Assembly: GCF_013401435.1 (NCBI RefSeq)
Contig: NZ_JACBGN010000005.1
Span: 1-64,000, forward strand
Direction of reading: 5' to 3'
DNA length: 64,000 bases
Origin: Streptomyces sp. BR123
Lineage (GTDB): Bacteria; Actinomycetota; Actinomycetes; Streptomycetales; Streptomycetaceae
In this document: piece after piece, positions 44,961-53,823 of the stretch
Layout of the letters: every line of letters begins with the position of its first letter
Position numbering within the stretch: the first letter of the stretch is position 1
Made by a program: the position numbers and the translations under genes
The notes under the pieces: generated by a model
Seen by the model: the letters and a program-made list of their open reading frames with translations, nothing else
The model's database searches: none
What the model was told of the DNA's origin: nothing

Positions 44961-45925
44961 GATGCGTCCCGTTTCGATCGGTTCCGTGAAATCGAGGTGT
45001 TGCCCATTGCGATGGTTCCCACCGGGATCTGGGGAAGTACCTGTTGAGCATGGAGAACCAGAGCCAAGGCCAAACCTTCAGCCTGCCCAAGCGTGCCCGC
45101 GGTCGCGCCCAGCACGGCCGCCTCGAAGGTACCCAGCTGGCCCGGCAGGGTCGGCAGGACATTGGATACCTCGATCGACAGCAGTACGAGCACGAGGACG
45201 GCCGTCGGCAGCCGTAGGTCCAGGGCCTTCGCGATGGTCACCGCAGCCAGGAGGTCCAGTGCCCGGGTGACGAGCGCAGCTGCCCCCACTTCCGCGAAGA
45301 CGCGCGGACGGCGGACCGGCCCGAGTGCCGTGCGCGCGTCGAACACGATCTTGCGCAGCCGGCCTTCCCGGGCGGGGGCGGACGGAGTGCGCGCGACCCT
45401 CACGACCAGTACGGACAGCACCGTCAGCAGGGCCGCATACATCCAGGTGACGGCCACTGCCCAGCCTGGCACGTTGCTCCCCGGCCAGCAGATGAGCACC
45501 AGGAAGGGCACCAGGCCCAGGCTGGAGAAGAACTTGCGGACCATCATGAGCGTGACGGTCACCGACCGGGCCACCCCCTCGCGCGACAGGTAGCCGATCC
45601 GGACGAACTCGCCCACCCCCTCCGGGCTGACGGCCGCCGCCGCCTGGACTGCGAACTCGATCCGCACCAGGAGCGGGAACCGGATCCGGAACTCGGTGAA
45701 CATCGCGTTCCAGCCGACGGCCCGGGTCACCTGCGAAGCCACGTTGGCCAGGACGGCCACGGCCAGCCAGCGCCAGTCGGCGACCTTCAGCGCCGCCCAC
45801 AAGTGGCTCAGATCCATACCCCGAAGGGTGATCACCAGGCCGGTGCCCACCGCCACGAAGAGCAGCGTCCGGATCACCCGGTCGCGCGTGCTGATGCTCT
45901 TCGGCGGGGACTCGGTCGGGGTCAC
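44957..45925 (-). CDS. Flippase-like membrane protein (lysylphosphatidylglycerol synthase TM region / UPF0104)
   Basis: 322 residues with about eight hydrophobic helices. Typical family features: TRAVGWNAMFTEFRIRFPLL early, then AVSPEGVGEFVRIGYLSREG (the G-E-F/x-R motif), and LPTLPGQLGTFEAAVLGATA near the end. These are members of COG0392, membrane proteins that may flip lipids or isoprenoid-linked compounds. GTG at 45925 overlaps the PEP-enzyme stop; its stop overlaps the phosphatase ATG. In a terpenoid operon, transport of a lipid-like product or intermediate is plausible. Confidence 0.83.
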   Translation of the reverse strand: MTPTESPPKSISTRDRVIRTLLFVAVGTGLVITLRGMDLSHLWAALKVADWRWLAVAVLANVASQVTRAVGWNAMFTEFRIRFPLLVRIEFAVQAAAAVSPEGVGEFVRIGYLSREGVARSVTVTLMMVRKFFSSLGLVPFLVLICWPGSNVPGWAVAVTWMYAALLTVLSVLVVRVARTPSAPAREGRLRKIVFDARTALGPVRRPRVFAEVGAAALVTRALDLLAAVTIAKALDLRLPTAVLVLVLLSIEVSNVLPTLPGQLGTFEAAVLGATAGTLGQAEGLALALVLHAQQVLPQIPVGTIAMGNTSISRNRSKRDAS

Positions 45926-48297
45926 GGCTCGCTCCGCAACCTCACGGTGCCGGCGTCTCCGTCCACGGCCAGCATGTCCCCGGTTCCGATCCGGGAGGTC
46001 GCGGTCCGCACGCCCATCACTGCCGGGATGCCGTACTCGCGCGCCACCACCGAGCCGTGGGACAGCGCGCCCCCGACATCGGCCACCACCGCGCCGGCCC
46101 GGGCCAGCAGTGGCGCCCACGCCGGCGTCACCTGCCGTACGACGAGGACCTCTCCCTTCTCCAGCGTGCCCGCGTCCGCGAACTCGTGGATCACCCGGGC
46201 CCGGCCCGTGTAGCGCCCCGGGCTCACCGCTGAGCCGCTCAGCCCGTCGCCCTTGCTCTCCCCCCGCGCGGTCCCGAACAGCGCCAAGGAGGTGATGTCG
46301 GACCCGAAGAGCGTGATCCGCGCGTCGCCGGGGACCACGTCGGGCGGATTGAGCCGCCGCTGCCTCTGACGCCTCAGTCGGCGCTCCCGCACCAGTTCGC
46401 GCCACCGCGTGTCGTCCGCATCGGCGTTCACCCAGCCGCTCAGCTCTTCGCCGGTCAGGTAGAACACGTCATCGTCGACGTCGAGCAGGCCGGCGAGGAC
46501 CAGTCGGCGGCCGAGTTCGAGATATCCGGCTCGCATGAACGGCCAGCCGAGCGTGAAGGAGTGCAGGGCCTCGTCCCGTACTCCGCTCCAGTGGTTCGCC
46601 CACCGGTGGACCCCGCGCCGCAGTCGGCCGACCGGACCGCGTCCGAGCCGGCCTGCCGGGACGCCGCCGGGGCTCGATGCCGGTCCCGGGGCGCTCGGTT
46701 CGCCGCCGTCGCGGCGGCCGGCGATCACTGAACGGAGCATGGAAGGATCGTCGATTGCGGTGGGTTCGGCCGGATCGAGGCTGTACACCAGGTGGCCGAA
46801 GCGCCGCAGGTACTCCTGCAGCAGTTGTTCCTCGTCCTCCGGGGTGGCCGCGGCGATCCGGTCCAGGGCTCGGTCGGCCTGGTGGGCGAGCCGGTCGTTG
46901 CCCACGAGCAGGGATCCGGTCGTGAGCCCGGCGGTGTGCCGGCCGCCGCGCGCCAACACCGCCCCCAGCAGCCACTCGCTGGTGTTCCAGTGCCAGGCGA
47001 GGCCGCCGATCACCGCCCAGTAGCGGGCGCTCAGGCCCTCGACGGTCCGGATCCGTCGCAGCACCTCGGCCGGCGTCAGGTCCTGGAGAGGCGTGTCCTG
47101 CGCCCGGTCCAGGCCCGCCCGGAGCGCGGGCAGTACCTCGTGCCGCCAGAGCCGTTCCACCGGCGAGAGGTGGAAGGCCAGCCACCGCGCGATGAGTCGC
47201 AAGGTACGCAGCGGATACCGGGAGAGGGGGAAGTCGAAGCGCAGATAGGCGAACCCGTTCACGGTCCCGTGCATCGGCTCCGGGATCAGCGGGCTGCGCG
47301 CGCGCAGTCTGCGTGGACCGCCCCAGTTGGTCGCCCACCGGTCGATGAGCGCCGGGAACAGCGTGGTGGCGAACAGCGGGGAGAGCGGATCGGACAGCCA
47401 CGAGTCGCAGATGCTCATCCGGGCCCACCGAGCACCGGGGACCTCGCTCGCCCAGTCGCCGAACTGCGTCGGCTGCGGGACGGCGGCGGTGATCGGGCGA
47501 GCCTGCAGCAGGTGGAGTCCGGTGTCGTCCAGCGCCCACTCGATGTCCTGCGGTGCACCCATCGCCCGCTCCACCGCCAGCGCCGTGTGCACCAGCGAGC
47601 GGAGCGGGCCCCCGCTCCGGTCCGTCTCGCCCATCCGTTCCCCGAACGCGGTGCTGAACACGGGCGCGTGCGGCTGCTTCCGGGAGAACACCACCCGGTG
47701 CGGCTCCACCGTCCCGTCCACGAGCTGCTCGCCGAGCCCCTCGACCGCCTCCACGAGGACCAGATGGTCGGCGTCCGCGATGGGGGCCTCTGCGGTGAAC
47801 ACCACCCCGGCCCATTCGGGGACGATCATCGCCTGGACCACGACGGCCATCGCCGGGACCTGCTCGGTGAGGCCGATCCGGCCCCGGTAGACCCCGGCGG
47901 CGGCGGAGTGCCGGGACCGTTGGCAGCGGCCGACGGCGGTCAGCAGTTCTTCGAAGGTGCGGACGCCGAGCACGCTCTCGTACTGGCCGGCGGCACTGCC
48001 CTCCGCACCGTCCTCACTGGTGGCCGACGAACGCACGGCGACGCCGTGCGGGGCGGGCAGGGCCTCCCAGTACGCCCGCACCTGAGCGACCGCGTCGTCG
48101 CGCAGCCCTGACCCGCCCGTGCTCTCCCCGTCTTCCTCCAGGCCCGCCGCGGTGGTGAAGGCATCCACCGGGAGACAGAACCCGGGAGGTACGGGAAAGC
48201 CCGCCGCCATCAGCCGACCCAGCCCCTTGGCCTTGCCCCCGACCCGCTCGACGGGCAGGTCTGCCGCCTCGGCCAGGCTCACAACGCCGTCAGCCAC
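45922..48297 (-). CDS. PEP-synthase/rifampin-phosphotransferase-like enzyme
   Basis: 791 residues. The N-terminal ~300 are a PPDK/PEP-synthase ATP-binding domain (GGKAKGLGRLMAAGFPVPPG and VRSSATSEDG), a central ~400-residue domain follows, and the C-terminal mobile domain holds the phospho-histidine motif GGALSHGSVVAREYGIPAVMG (His ~749). The domain order ATP-binding, middle, swivelling His domain is that of rifampin phosphotransferase and PEP-synthase-like enzymes, which transfer phosphate from ATP through histidine. The substrate is unknown; it might phosphorylate an alcohol of a terpenoid intermediate. GTG at 48297 overlaps the end of the Rieske gene by 8 bp. Confidence 0.8.
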   Translation of the reverse strand: MADGVVSLAEAADLPVERVGGKAKGLGRLMAAGFPVPPGFCLPVDAFTTAAGLEEDGESTGGSGLRDDAVAQVRAYWEALPAPHGVAVRSSATSEDGAEGSAAGQYESVLGVRTFEELLTAVGRCQRSRHSAAAGVYRGRIGLTEQVPAMAVVVQAMIVPEWAGVVFTAEAPIADADHLVLVEAVEGLGEQLVDGTVEPHRVVFSRKQPHAPVFSTAFGERMGETDRSGGPLRSLVHTALAVERAMGAPQDIEWALDDTGLHLLQARPITAAVPQPTQFGDWASEVPGARWARMSICDSWLSDPLSPLFATTLFPALIDRWATNWGGPRRLRARSPLIPEPMHGTVNGFAYLRFDFPLSRYPLRTLRLIARWLAFHLSPVERLWRHEVLPALRAGLDRAQDTPLQDLTPAEVLRRIRTVEGLSARYWAVIGGLAWHWNTSEWLLGAVLARGGRHTAGLTTGSLLVGNDRLAHQADRALDRIAAATPEDEEQLLQEYLRRFGHLVYSLDPAEPTAIDDPSMLRSVIAGRRDGGEPSAPGPASSPGGVPAGRLGRGPVGRLRRGVHRWANHWSGVRDEALHSFTLGWPFMRAGYLELGRRLVLAGLLDVDDDVFYLTGEELSGWVNADADDTRWRELVRERRLRRQRQRRLNPPDVVPGDARITLFGSDITSLALFGTARGESKGDGLSGSAVSPGRYTGRARVIHEFADAGTLEKGEVLVVRQVTPAWAPLLARAGAVVADVGGALSHGSVVAREYGIPAVMGVRTATSRIGTGDMLAVDGDAGTVRLRSEP

Positions 48298-49342
48298 GCT
48301 CTGGCACCTCCACCCACTGCTGATAGAAACGCCGGAACCGCCGCACACCCTCGTCACCGGGCACGTAGATGCCGTGCCGGTCCCCCGGCAGCAAGGTGTC
48401 GAAGACCGGGAGGTCCTGGCGGGCAGCCACCTGCACTTCCGCACGGTGCACGAGCGCACGCAGCCACCCCAGGGCCCCCGCCCCGTCGGGGTCGACGGCG
48501 GCATTGATGTGCTGGATGCTGTGGTGCTCGCCGATCGGGGTGACGGCCAGGATCATCCGGTACAGGCGTCGGCCGTCCGCGTAGTACTCGATGTCCTGGC
48601 AGCTCGCCCAGCCGCGCATCCGCAGGGTGAACTCGTGCGCGTTGAGCCCGAACGCCCTGGACACGGTGCCCAGCGCGCCCCGGTACGCCGGCCAGGTCAG
48701 GGTCGCGTCGCAGCGTTCCTCCGGCCCGTAGCCCGGCGCTCCGCCGCCGGCTGCCCCCTCGCCCACGTCCGGGAATGCGATCCGGGCCTCTCCGGTCACC
48801 GTCAGCCCGTGCAGGGCCACCAGGTGGTCCGGATCGTAGGTGTTCTCCAGGATCCGCCGGGTAGTGGCCCGGGTCGGGTCGGCCAGCCGGAAGCTCCGTA
48901 TGCCCGGAAGCCGTCGCGCTTCGAGATCCGGCAGGTCCGGCGGCTCGTAACGGGGCGTCCCGCTGCCGTACCACGCCCACACGTAGCCCGAGCGTTCACG
49001 GGTGGACAGCGTGGTGACGGCGGCCCGCGCCGGGGGGCGTCGCCCCGGCACGAAGACGCACGCCCCGGACTCGTCGAACCGCCATCGGTGGAAGGGGCAT
49101 TCGAGCGTGCCGTCGACCACCTTGCCGCCGTGCAGGGCGGCCCCCGCGTGCGGGCAGACCGCGCTCTGTACACGGGCCCGGCCGTTGCCGCCGCGCCAAC
49201 CCACGTAGGTCTTGCCGAAGAGAGTGATCCGGCGCGGCCGACGACGCAGCTCTGCGGAGGGCAGCGCGACGTACCAGCCCGAGGCGAGATTCGTGACGGG
49301 CCGTGCCGACGCGGCCATCCGCTCAGACGTCCTGCGCCTCAT
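48290..49342 (-). CDS. Rieske non-heme iron oxygenase 3
   Basis: 350 residues from ATG at 49342, chosen for GGGGAGGA 6 nt upstream; longer in-frame starts lack a ribosome-binding site. The N-terminal [2Fe-2S] Rieske motif is CPHAGAALHGGKVVDGTLEC, then PFHRWRFDESGAC. The mononuclear iron site is NTYDPDHLVALHG (Asp-x2-His-x4-His). It differs from its two neighbours at several positions (HAGA versus HQGA; HRWRF versus HHWRF), so it is a separate paralogue and not a recent copy. Likely oxidises a hydrophobic ring skeleton; electron-transfer partners are not encoded nearby. Confidence 0.88.
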   Translation of the reverse strand: MRRRTSERMAASARPVTNLASGWYVALPSAELRRRPRRITLFGKTYVGWRGGNGRARVQSAVCPHAGAALHGGKVVDGTLECPFHRWRFDESGACVFVPGRRPPARAAVTTLSTRERSGYVWAWYGSGTPRYEPPDLPDLEARRLPGIRSFRLADPTRATTRRILENTYDPDHLVALHGLTVTGEARIAFPDVGEGAAGGGAPGYGPEERCDATLTWPAYRGALGTVSRAFGLNAHEFTLRMRGWASCQDIEYYADGRRLYRMILAVTPIGEHHSIQHINAAVDPDGAGALGWLRALVHRAEVQVAARQDLPVFDTLLPGDRHGIYVPGDEGVRRFRRFYQQWVEVPERG

Positions 49343-49400
49343 CCCGTCCTCCCCTGCCGAACACTCCGCCGTCGTGTCTGCGCCGCCGTCGACCGGCCTC

Positions 49401-50402
49401 TCACGTGTCCCCCCGCCCCGTCCAACGGCGATGGAACTGACGGAACCGCAGCACACCCTCGTCGTCGGCAGTGTTGATCGAACCGTCTGTTTCCTCGGCG
49501 TCCCGATAGATCCGCAGATCCGCCCGGGTCCCCCACCAGTGCTGGAGTCGGTAGCCCCAGAAGACCGGGGACGAGCCGAGCAGACCATCGGCCCGCGGCA
49601 TGACGGTCCAGCCGTGCATCGTGGTCCGCCCCTGCGCCACCGGCGTCACGGCGAGCAACTCGTGCACCACCGGGCGGTCGTTCAGCTCGAAGGTCAGCAC
49701 TTGGTACGAGGGCGTCGAGCGCAGATGCAGACAGAGCCGTCCCAGACCGCGCTGCCGCCGGTCCAGCGGAGCGGGCAGGCTGATCGAGTCCGTCGTGAGG
49801 CGTGCCGCGATCGTGTGCTTCTCCGCCACGGCGTCCCAGGTGAGCCGCAGATCGTCGGCGACCCCGTGGATCACCGGGAAGTGGGGTACGTCGAACCCGT
49901 TCTCCAGCACCCGGCGGGCCGGCGCAGGGGTGTCGAAGGCGAACCGGTAGCGCCGGTGGGCGGGGGACCGACGGTCCAGGTGAGGGAAGTCCGGCGGCGG
50001 GTACTCGGGGACCGCGGAGCCCACCCAGGTCCAGACGTAGCCGAGCCCTTCCCAGGAGGGGTGGACCCGGGCCGAGGCGCCGCGCGGCAGCCGACGGGTG
50101 GCGGGGGCGGCCACACAGGTCCCCTTGCCGTCGAACCGCCAGTGGTGGAACGTGCACCGCAGCTCACCGTCCACCACCCGCCCCAGTTCCAGTGCGGCTC
50201 CCTGATGGGGACAGAAGCGGTCCATCACGACGGCTGCGCCGTCTCCTGCGCGCCAGAGCACCACCTCCCGCCCGGCCACCACGGCGGCCCGGGGGCGTCG
50301 TCCTACCCGGCTGGAACGCCCGGCCACGTACCAGCCGCGCGCCAGATCGCGCGGCGGTTCCAGATCGCGGGGCGGCTGTCCCCGTACCGGCGCGAGGCTC
50401 AT
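49401..50402 (-). CDS. Rieske non-heme iron oxygenase 2
   Basis: 333 residues from ATG at 50402, which overlaps the upstream stop (ATGA); an upstream in-frame ATG at 50441 would lie inside the previous gene. Rieske motif CPHQGAALELGRVVDGELRC, then TFHHWRFDGKG. The iron site is NGFDVPHFPVIHG. A 58-bp gap separates it from gene 3. The pattern RC.FHHWRFD resembles Rieske oxygenases that act on sterols and terpenoids, such as the Neverland/DAF-36 7-desaturase group; exact reaction unknown. Confidence 0.87.
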   Translation of the reverse strand: MSLAPVRGQPPRDLEPPRDLARGWYVAGRSSRVGRRPRAAVVAGREVVLWRAGDGAAVVMDRFCPHQGAALELGRVVDGELRCTFHHWRFDGKGTCVAAPATRRLPRGASARVHPSWEGLGYVWTWVGSAVPEYPPPDFPHLDRRSPAHRRYRFAFDTPAPARRVLENGFDVPHFPVIHGVADDLRLTWDAVAEKHTIAARLTTDSISLPAPLDRRQRGLGRLCLHLRSTPSYQVLTFELNDRPVVHELLAVTPVAQGRTTMHGWTVMPRADGLLGSSPVFWGYRLQHWWGTRADLRIYRDAEETDGSINTADDEGVLRFRQFHRRWTGRGDT

Positions 50403-51508
50403 GTGCCGGCCTTTCCCTCGTCCGCGGCGCGGTCGACCCATGACTGGTAGTAGCGGCGGAACCTGAGCAGCCCGTTGTCATAGCGTGCGTAGACCGTGGG
50501 CTGGGCGTTGCGGGTCGAGTCGTAGACGGGTACGTCCTGGAAGGTCCCCGCGCGGTTCTGGACCCAGAACAGGACGTAGTTGAAGAGGGTGCGGTGCCAG
50601 CGTCCGGTGCGGCGCACCCCAGCCCAGCCGACCTGCCGGGTGGCCCGGTCCCCCTCGGGCACGATGCCCATGATCACTTTGTAGACCTCGGCGCCGTCGA
50701 CGTACGCCGTGAAGCGCTGACCGCCTGGCCACCCGTCGACCAGCAGCTGCATGCGGCGGCCCATCGCGAAGGTGGAGACGACACCGGTGATCCAGCCCAG
50801 CGGCGAGCGGCGCAGCGGTGGCCGCCACGGCCGGCCGGAGAACCACACGCCGAACCAGGCGTCGTCCCGCGTCAGCGGTGGGCCGTTGTCCGCCGCCTCG
50901 GACTGTTTGGCCAGCACGCGGAACTCCACCTCGTCCAGAGCCAGTCCGTGCAGAGCGCTGAAGTGCTGGTGGTCGACCGCGTTCTCCAGCAGTTGGCGGA
51001 TCGTCCCGGTGGTCGCGTCGTCGTAGGAGAAGCCGAGGTACCGACGGGGTCTGGCGGTCAGGGCCGGGAACTCCGGCAGCTCGAAGAGGGGGTCGGCGGT
51101 GCCGTACCAGACCCAGACGATCCCGTACGCCTCGCGGGTGGGGTAGGAGCGGACCCGGGCCGTCGTCGGGGGGCGCGAGAGACCCGGGATCACGGAGCAG
51201 ACCCCGTTCCCGTCGAACCGCCAGTGGTGGAAGGGGCAGCGCAATTCGCCGTTGACGACGTCTCCGAGGCCGAGGTTTGCACCCTGGTGCGGGCAATGCG
51301 CGGCCACGCAGCGCGCCACCCCCTTCCGGTCGCGCCACAGCACGACCTCGCGCCCGAACAACCGCATCCGGTGTGGCCCCTTGCCCAGGCGGGAAGTCTT
51401 GATCGCGGCATACCAGGAGGCGGCGATGTTCACCCCGGCGGGATTCGGCGGAAGGGCCGAGGCCGGGACGGTCCGGAGCTTTGCCTGGGATCCGTCCGCG
51501 CCGGTCAC
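50399..51508 (-). CDS. Rieske non-heme iron oxygenase 1
   Basis: 369 residues. Rieske motif CPHQGANLGLGDVVNGELRC, then PFHHWRFDGNGVC. The mononuclear iron site is NAVDHQHFSALHG. ATG at 51508 overlaps the prenyl synthase stop (ATGA), so chain building and the first oxidation are translationally coupled. Three adjacent Rieske oxygenases in one operon suggest successive oxidations of one scaffold. Confidence 0.88.
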   Translation of the reverse strand: MTGADGSQAKLRTVPASALPPNPAGVNIAASWYAAIKTSRLGKGPHRMRLFGREVVLWRDRKGVARCVAAHCPHQGANLGLGDVVNGELRCPFHHWRFDGNGVCSVIPGLSRPPTTARVRSYPTREAYGIVWVWYGTADPLFELPEFPALTARPRRYLGFSYDDATTGTIRQLLENAVDHQHFSALHGLALDEVEFRVLAKQSEAADNGPPLTRDDAWFGVWFSGRPWRPPLRRSPLGWITGVVSTFAMGRRMQLLVDGWPGGQRFTAYVDGAEVYKVIMGIVPEGDRATRQVGWAGVRRTGRWHRTLFNYVLFWVQNRAGTFQDVPVYDSTRNAQPTVYARYDNGLLRFRRYYQSWVDRAADEGKAGT

Positions 51509-52422
51509 GCCGCCGCCCGGCTGCCGACCACCTCGGCGGCCCAGCGGAGCAACGACGCGCGCTCGCCGAACCCGTCGAGTTCCGCCACCGCCCGCGTGAG
51601 CAGTCCGCTTACCCGCTCACGTGCCTCCGCCACCCCCACCAGCCGGGGATACGTCCACTTGCCCGCGGCCCGGTCCTGGCCGACCTCCTTGCCGAACTCG
51701 TCAAAACTCGACGTCTCGTCGAGAATGTCGTCGACGATCTGATAGGCGAGCCCGAGATTCCGCGCATACGTGGTGAGGCGGGCAATGTCGTCCTGCGAAG
51801 CCCCTCCCAGAATCGCCCCGGTGACCACAGACGCCTCGATGAGTGCGCCGGTCTTCTTGATGTGCATCTCCTCCACGGTCGAAGGGCCGACATCGTCGCG
51901 TCCCTGGCAGTAGAGGTCGATCGCCTGACCGCCGGACAGCCCGGACGGGCCGACCACCTCGATCAGTTTCGCCATGACGGCCAGAAGTTTCTCCGGGTGC
52001 AGCGAGCCGGAGTTCTGAAGGATGAACTCCAGCGCATAGGCGAGCAGCGCATCGCCCGCCAGCAGGGCCATGCCCTCGCCGAACACCCGGTGATTGGAAG
52101 GGCTACCGCGGCGGAAATCGTCGTCGTCCATGGACGGCAGGTCGTCATGGATGAGCGAAGCCGTGTGCAGCATTTCCAGGCCGCAGGCAGTGGGAAGCGC
52201 AATCGAGACGTCGGTGCCGAATATCTCGCAGGTCAGCAGGCACAGAGTCGGCCGGATGCGCTTCCCGTCGGCCAGTAGTGAATAGGCCATGGCCTCGCGC
52301 AGTTGAGGCGGCTCCACCGAGTCGACGGAGGAACGCAGTTTCTCGTTGACCTGCCGGCGAAATTTATCCATCGAAACCGGAAGGCCTGTTTCCATTCGGG
52401 CGTTGCCAATCGTGAAAGACAC
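51505..52422 (-). CDS. Polyprenyl (FPP/GGPP-type) diphosphate synthase
   Basis: 305 residues. The first aspartate-rich motif is DDLPSMDDDD (residues ~93-102), the four-residue-spaced form of plant and bacterial GGPP synthases; the second is DDILDETSSF (~230). GKRIRPTL is the diphosphate-binding segment. It makes a linear prenyl diphosphate (C15 or C20; chain length not certain from sequence) from C5 units. GTG at 52422 follows GGGGAGAG; an internal ATG is at 52395. It is probably the substrate source for the cyclase at 53824. Confidence 0.9.
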   Translation of the reverse strand: MSFTIGNARMETGLPVSMDKFRRQVNEKLRSSVDSVEPPQLREAMAYSLLADGKRIRPTLCLLTCEIFGTDVSIALPTACGLEMLHTASLIHDDLPSMDDDDFRRGSPSNHRVFGEGMALLAGDALLAYALEFILQNSGSLHPEKLLAVMAKLIEVVGPSGLSGGQAIDLYCQGRDDVGPSTVEEMHIKKTGALIEASVVTGAILGGASQDDIARLTTYARNLGLAYQIVDDILDETSSFDEFGKEVGQDRAAGKWTYPRLVGVAEARERVSGLLTRAVAELDGFGERASLLRWAAEVVGSRAAA

Positions 52423-52544
52423 GAGCGCTCACTCTCCCCATGGATACGCCGAACGGGCCGCCGAGCGAATGGGTGACGGTACCGATGGTCGGCGATGAAA
52501 TAGAGGTTGACGGCGGATGGATCGCGGTGCGACAGCCGGTGCGC

Positions 52545-53573
52545 TCAGATCGCCAGTACCCGCGCGTCCGGGCCTGCGGTCGCCTTGGACAGCGGACTGC
52601 CGGCCACGCTCATGCGCTTCAACCAGCGGTCCGTACCGTCGAACCGCGGCTGGAAGGACCGACGGCCGTGCACGGCACGGTAGTTGTCCACGATCAGCAC
52701 ATCTCCCTCGTCCACCACCACGTCGCGCTGGGCACGGGTGAGCTGGTCGACGATCGCGGTCAGTGCCTCGACGGCCTCATCGTCGCCGGCCAGTGCGGTC
52801 GTGTACGGTGCGTCGATCCGCAGGCAGGGGGCCTCGGCATCGCCGAAGAGGAGGGCGACCGGCTCCGGGTTCTCGTACATCTCGCGCGCACGCCGGAGCA
52901 TTTCACTGTCGGGAGCGAACGCGGCCAGTTGACGCAGATGCTCCAGGTCGGGCCGGATCAGAAAGCGCCGCTCGCGGAGCACGGACCGGTGTGCCTCGGT
53001 GAGCCGCAGGTCGTTGACCGTGCCGAGCGTGGTCGGCACCCGGTCGAGGTTCCTGAGGCCGAGGAGCGCCAGGTAGCGGCATCTGTCCTGGTGAAAGCCG
53101 TCCTCAGTGTGCCATTCCAGGGCGACCGAGCCATGGCCGCTCTGCTCCTCCCGGTCGCTCTCGACCGGGAGGAGGTTCTGCACCATCCGGCCCCGCTGGA
53201 GGGTCGGCCACGCGAAGACCTCGCCCAGACTGGAGGCCAGCAGCGCCAGCTGCGCCTCCTCCAGCTCTTGGCGGCCGTCGTCGACGGCTTCCTGCCAGGA
53301 GGCCGGCGTGGGCCCGCACCGGTCGGGGTCGACGCGCACGCCTGAGATGTGCAGCGCGCACAACGAGGACGAGTCCCTGAATTCATTCAATACCGAGTGA
53401 ATCGACTCCGGTATTCGATGGACGAACTCTTCCAGGCCGTCATAGAAAAGGGGCTCTGCGGGAGAGCCTTGAGCGGTCAGCGCAGTCTGCGCTACCGTGC
53501 ACAAGCCATCGGCCTCTTCAGCCGACAGTGAGTACCATAAATCCGGAATTGAATGCACTGAGACGTCGTCCAT
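52545..53573 (-). CDS. VioC/AsnO-like Fe(II)/2-oxoglutarate-dependent hydroxylase
   Basis: 342 residues. The clavaminate-synthase/VioC-type facial triad is visible: EWHTEDGFH with His155-x-Glu157, and the distal histidine with the 2-oxoglutarate arginine region in VIVDNYRAVHGRRSFQPRFD (~305-320). GTDRWLKRM is typical of the VioC/AsnO/SttL group, which beta-hydroxylates arginine, asparagine and related residues. Its place as first gene of a terpenoid-like operon is unusual: either the product carries an amino-acid part or the enzyme has shifted to a terpenoid. It is divergent from the cyclase gene, 250 bp away. Confidence 0.85.
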   Translation of the reverse strand: MDDVSVHSIPDLWYSLSAEEADGLCTVAQTALTAQGSPAEPLFYDGLEEFVHRIPESIHSVLNEFRDSSSLCALHISGVRVDPDRCGPTPASWQEAVDDGRQELEEAQLALLASSLGEVFAWPTLQRGRMVQNLLPVESDREEQSGHGSVALEWHTEDGFHQDRCRYLALLGLRNLDRVPTTLGTVNDLRLTEAHRSVLRERRFLIRPDLEHLRQLAAFAPDSEMLRRAREMYENPEPVALLFGDAEAPCLRIDAPYTTALAGDDEAVEALTAIVDQLTRAQRDVVVDEGDVLIVDNYRAVHGRRSFQPRFDGTDRWLKRMSVAGSPLSKATAGPDARVLAI

Positions 53574-53698
53574 TGCAATCCCCCGTGATTTGGTTGGACG
53601 CGACCGAAACTGCGAAGAGCGGCACAGGCGGGCGGCATCTGTAGTGAATGATGTGAAGCCTGCGCATCAAGTCTTGCGAGTACGTCTGGCGGTGCGGA

Positions 53699-53723
53699 TG
53701 GTGATGGTACACCATGTTCACCA
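53699..53723. promoter_or_regulatory. Nested dyad in the divergent terpenoid promoter
   Basis: Outer arms TGGTGA (53699-53704) and TCACCA (53718-53723) enclose inner arms TGGT and ACCA (53705-53708 and 53711-53714). It lies between the hydroxylase start (53573) and the cyclase start (53824), the only intergenic region of the divergent cluster. A TetR- or MarR-type operator is likely, but no such regulator gene is nearby. Confidence 0.45.
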
Positions 53724-53823
53724 CCCGGTCAGGTGAGTAGCGCCTGAACTACGCGTTCCGGTAAGCCAGTTGAGCGTCCACGGATCGGACGGGCTGTGCG
53801 AGGACCGGCTCTAGGAGGCTGGA

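Noticed and set aside
51505-52422. Prenyl synthase as part of hopanoid or carotenoid biosynthesis
   Set aside because: No squalene-hopene cyclase, phytoene desaturase or other carotenoid gene lies nearby; the neighbours are Rieske oxygenases and a Pyr4-like cyclase.
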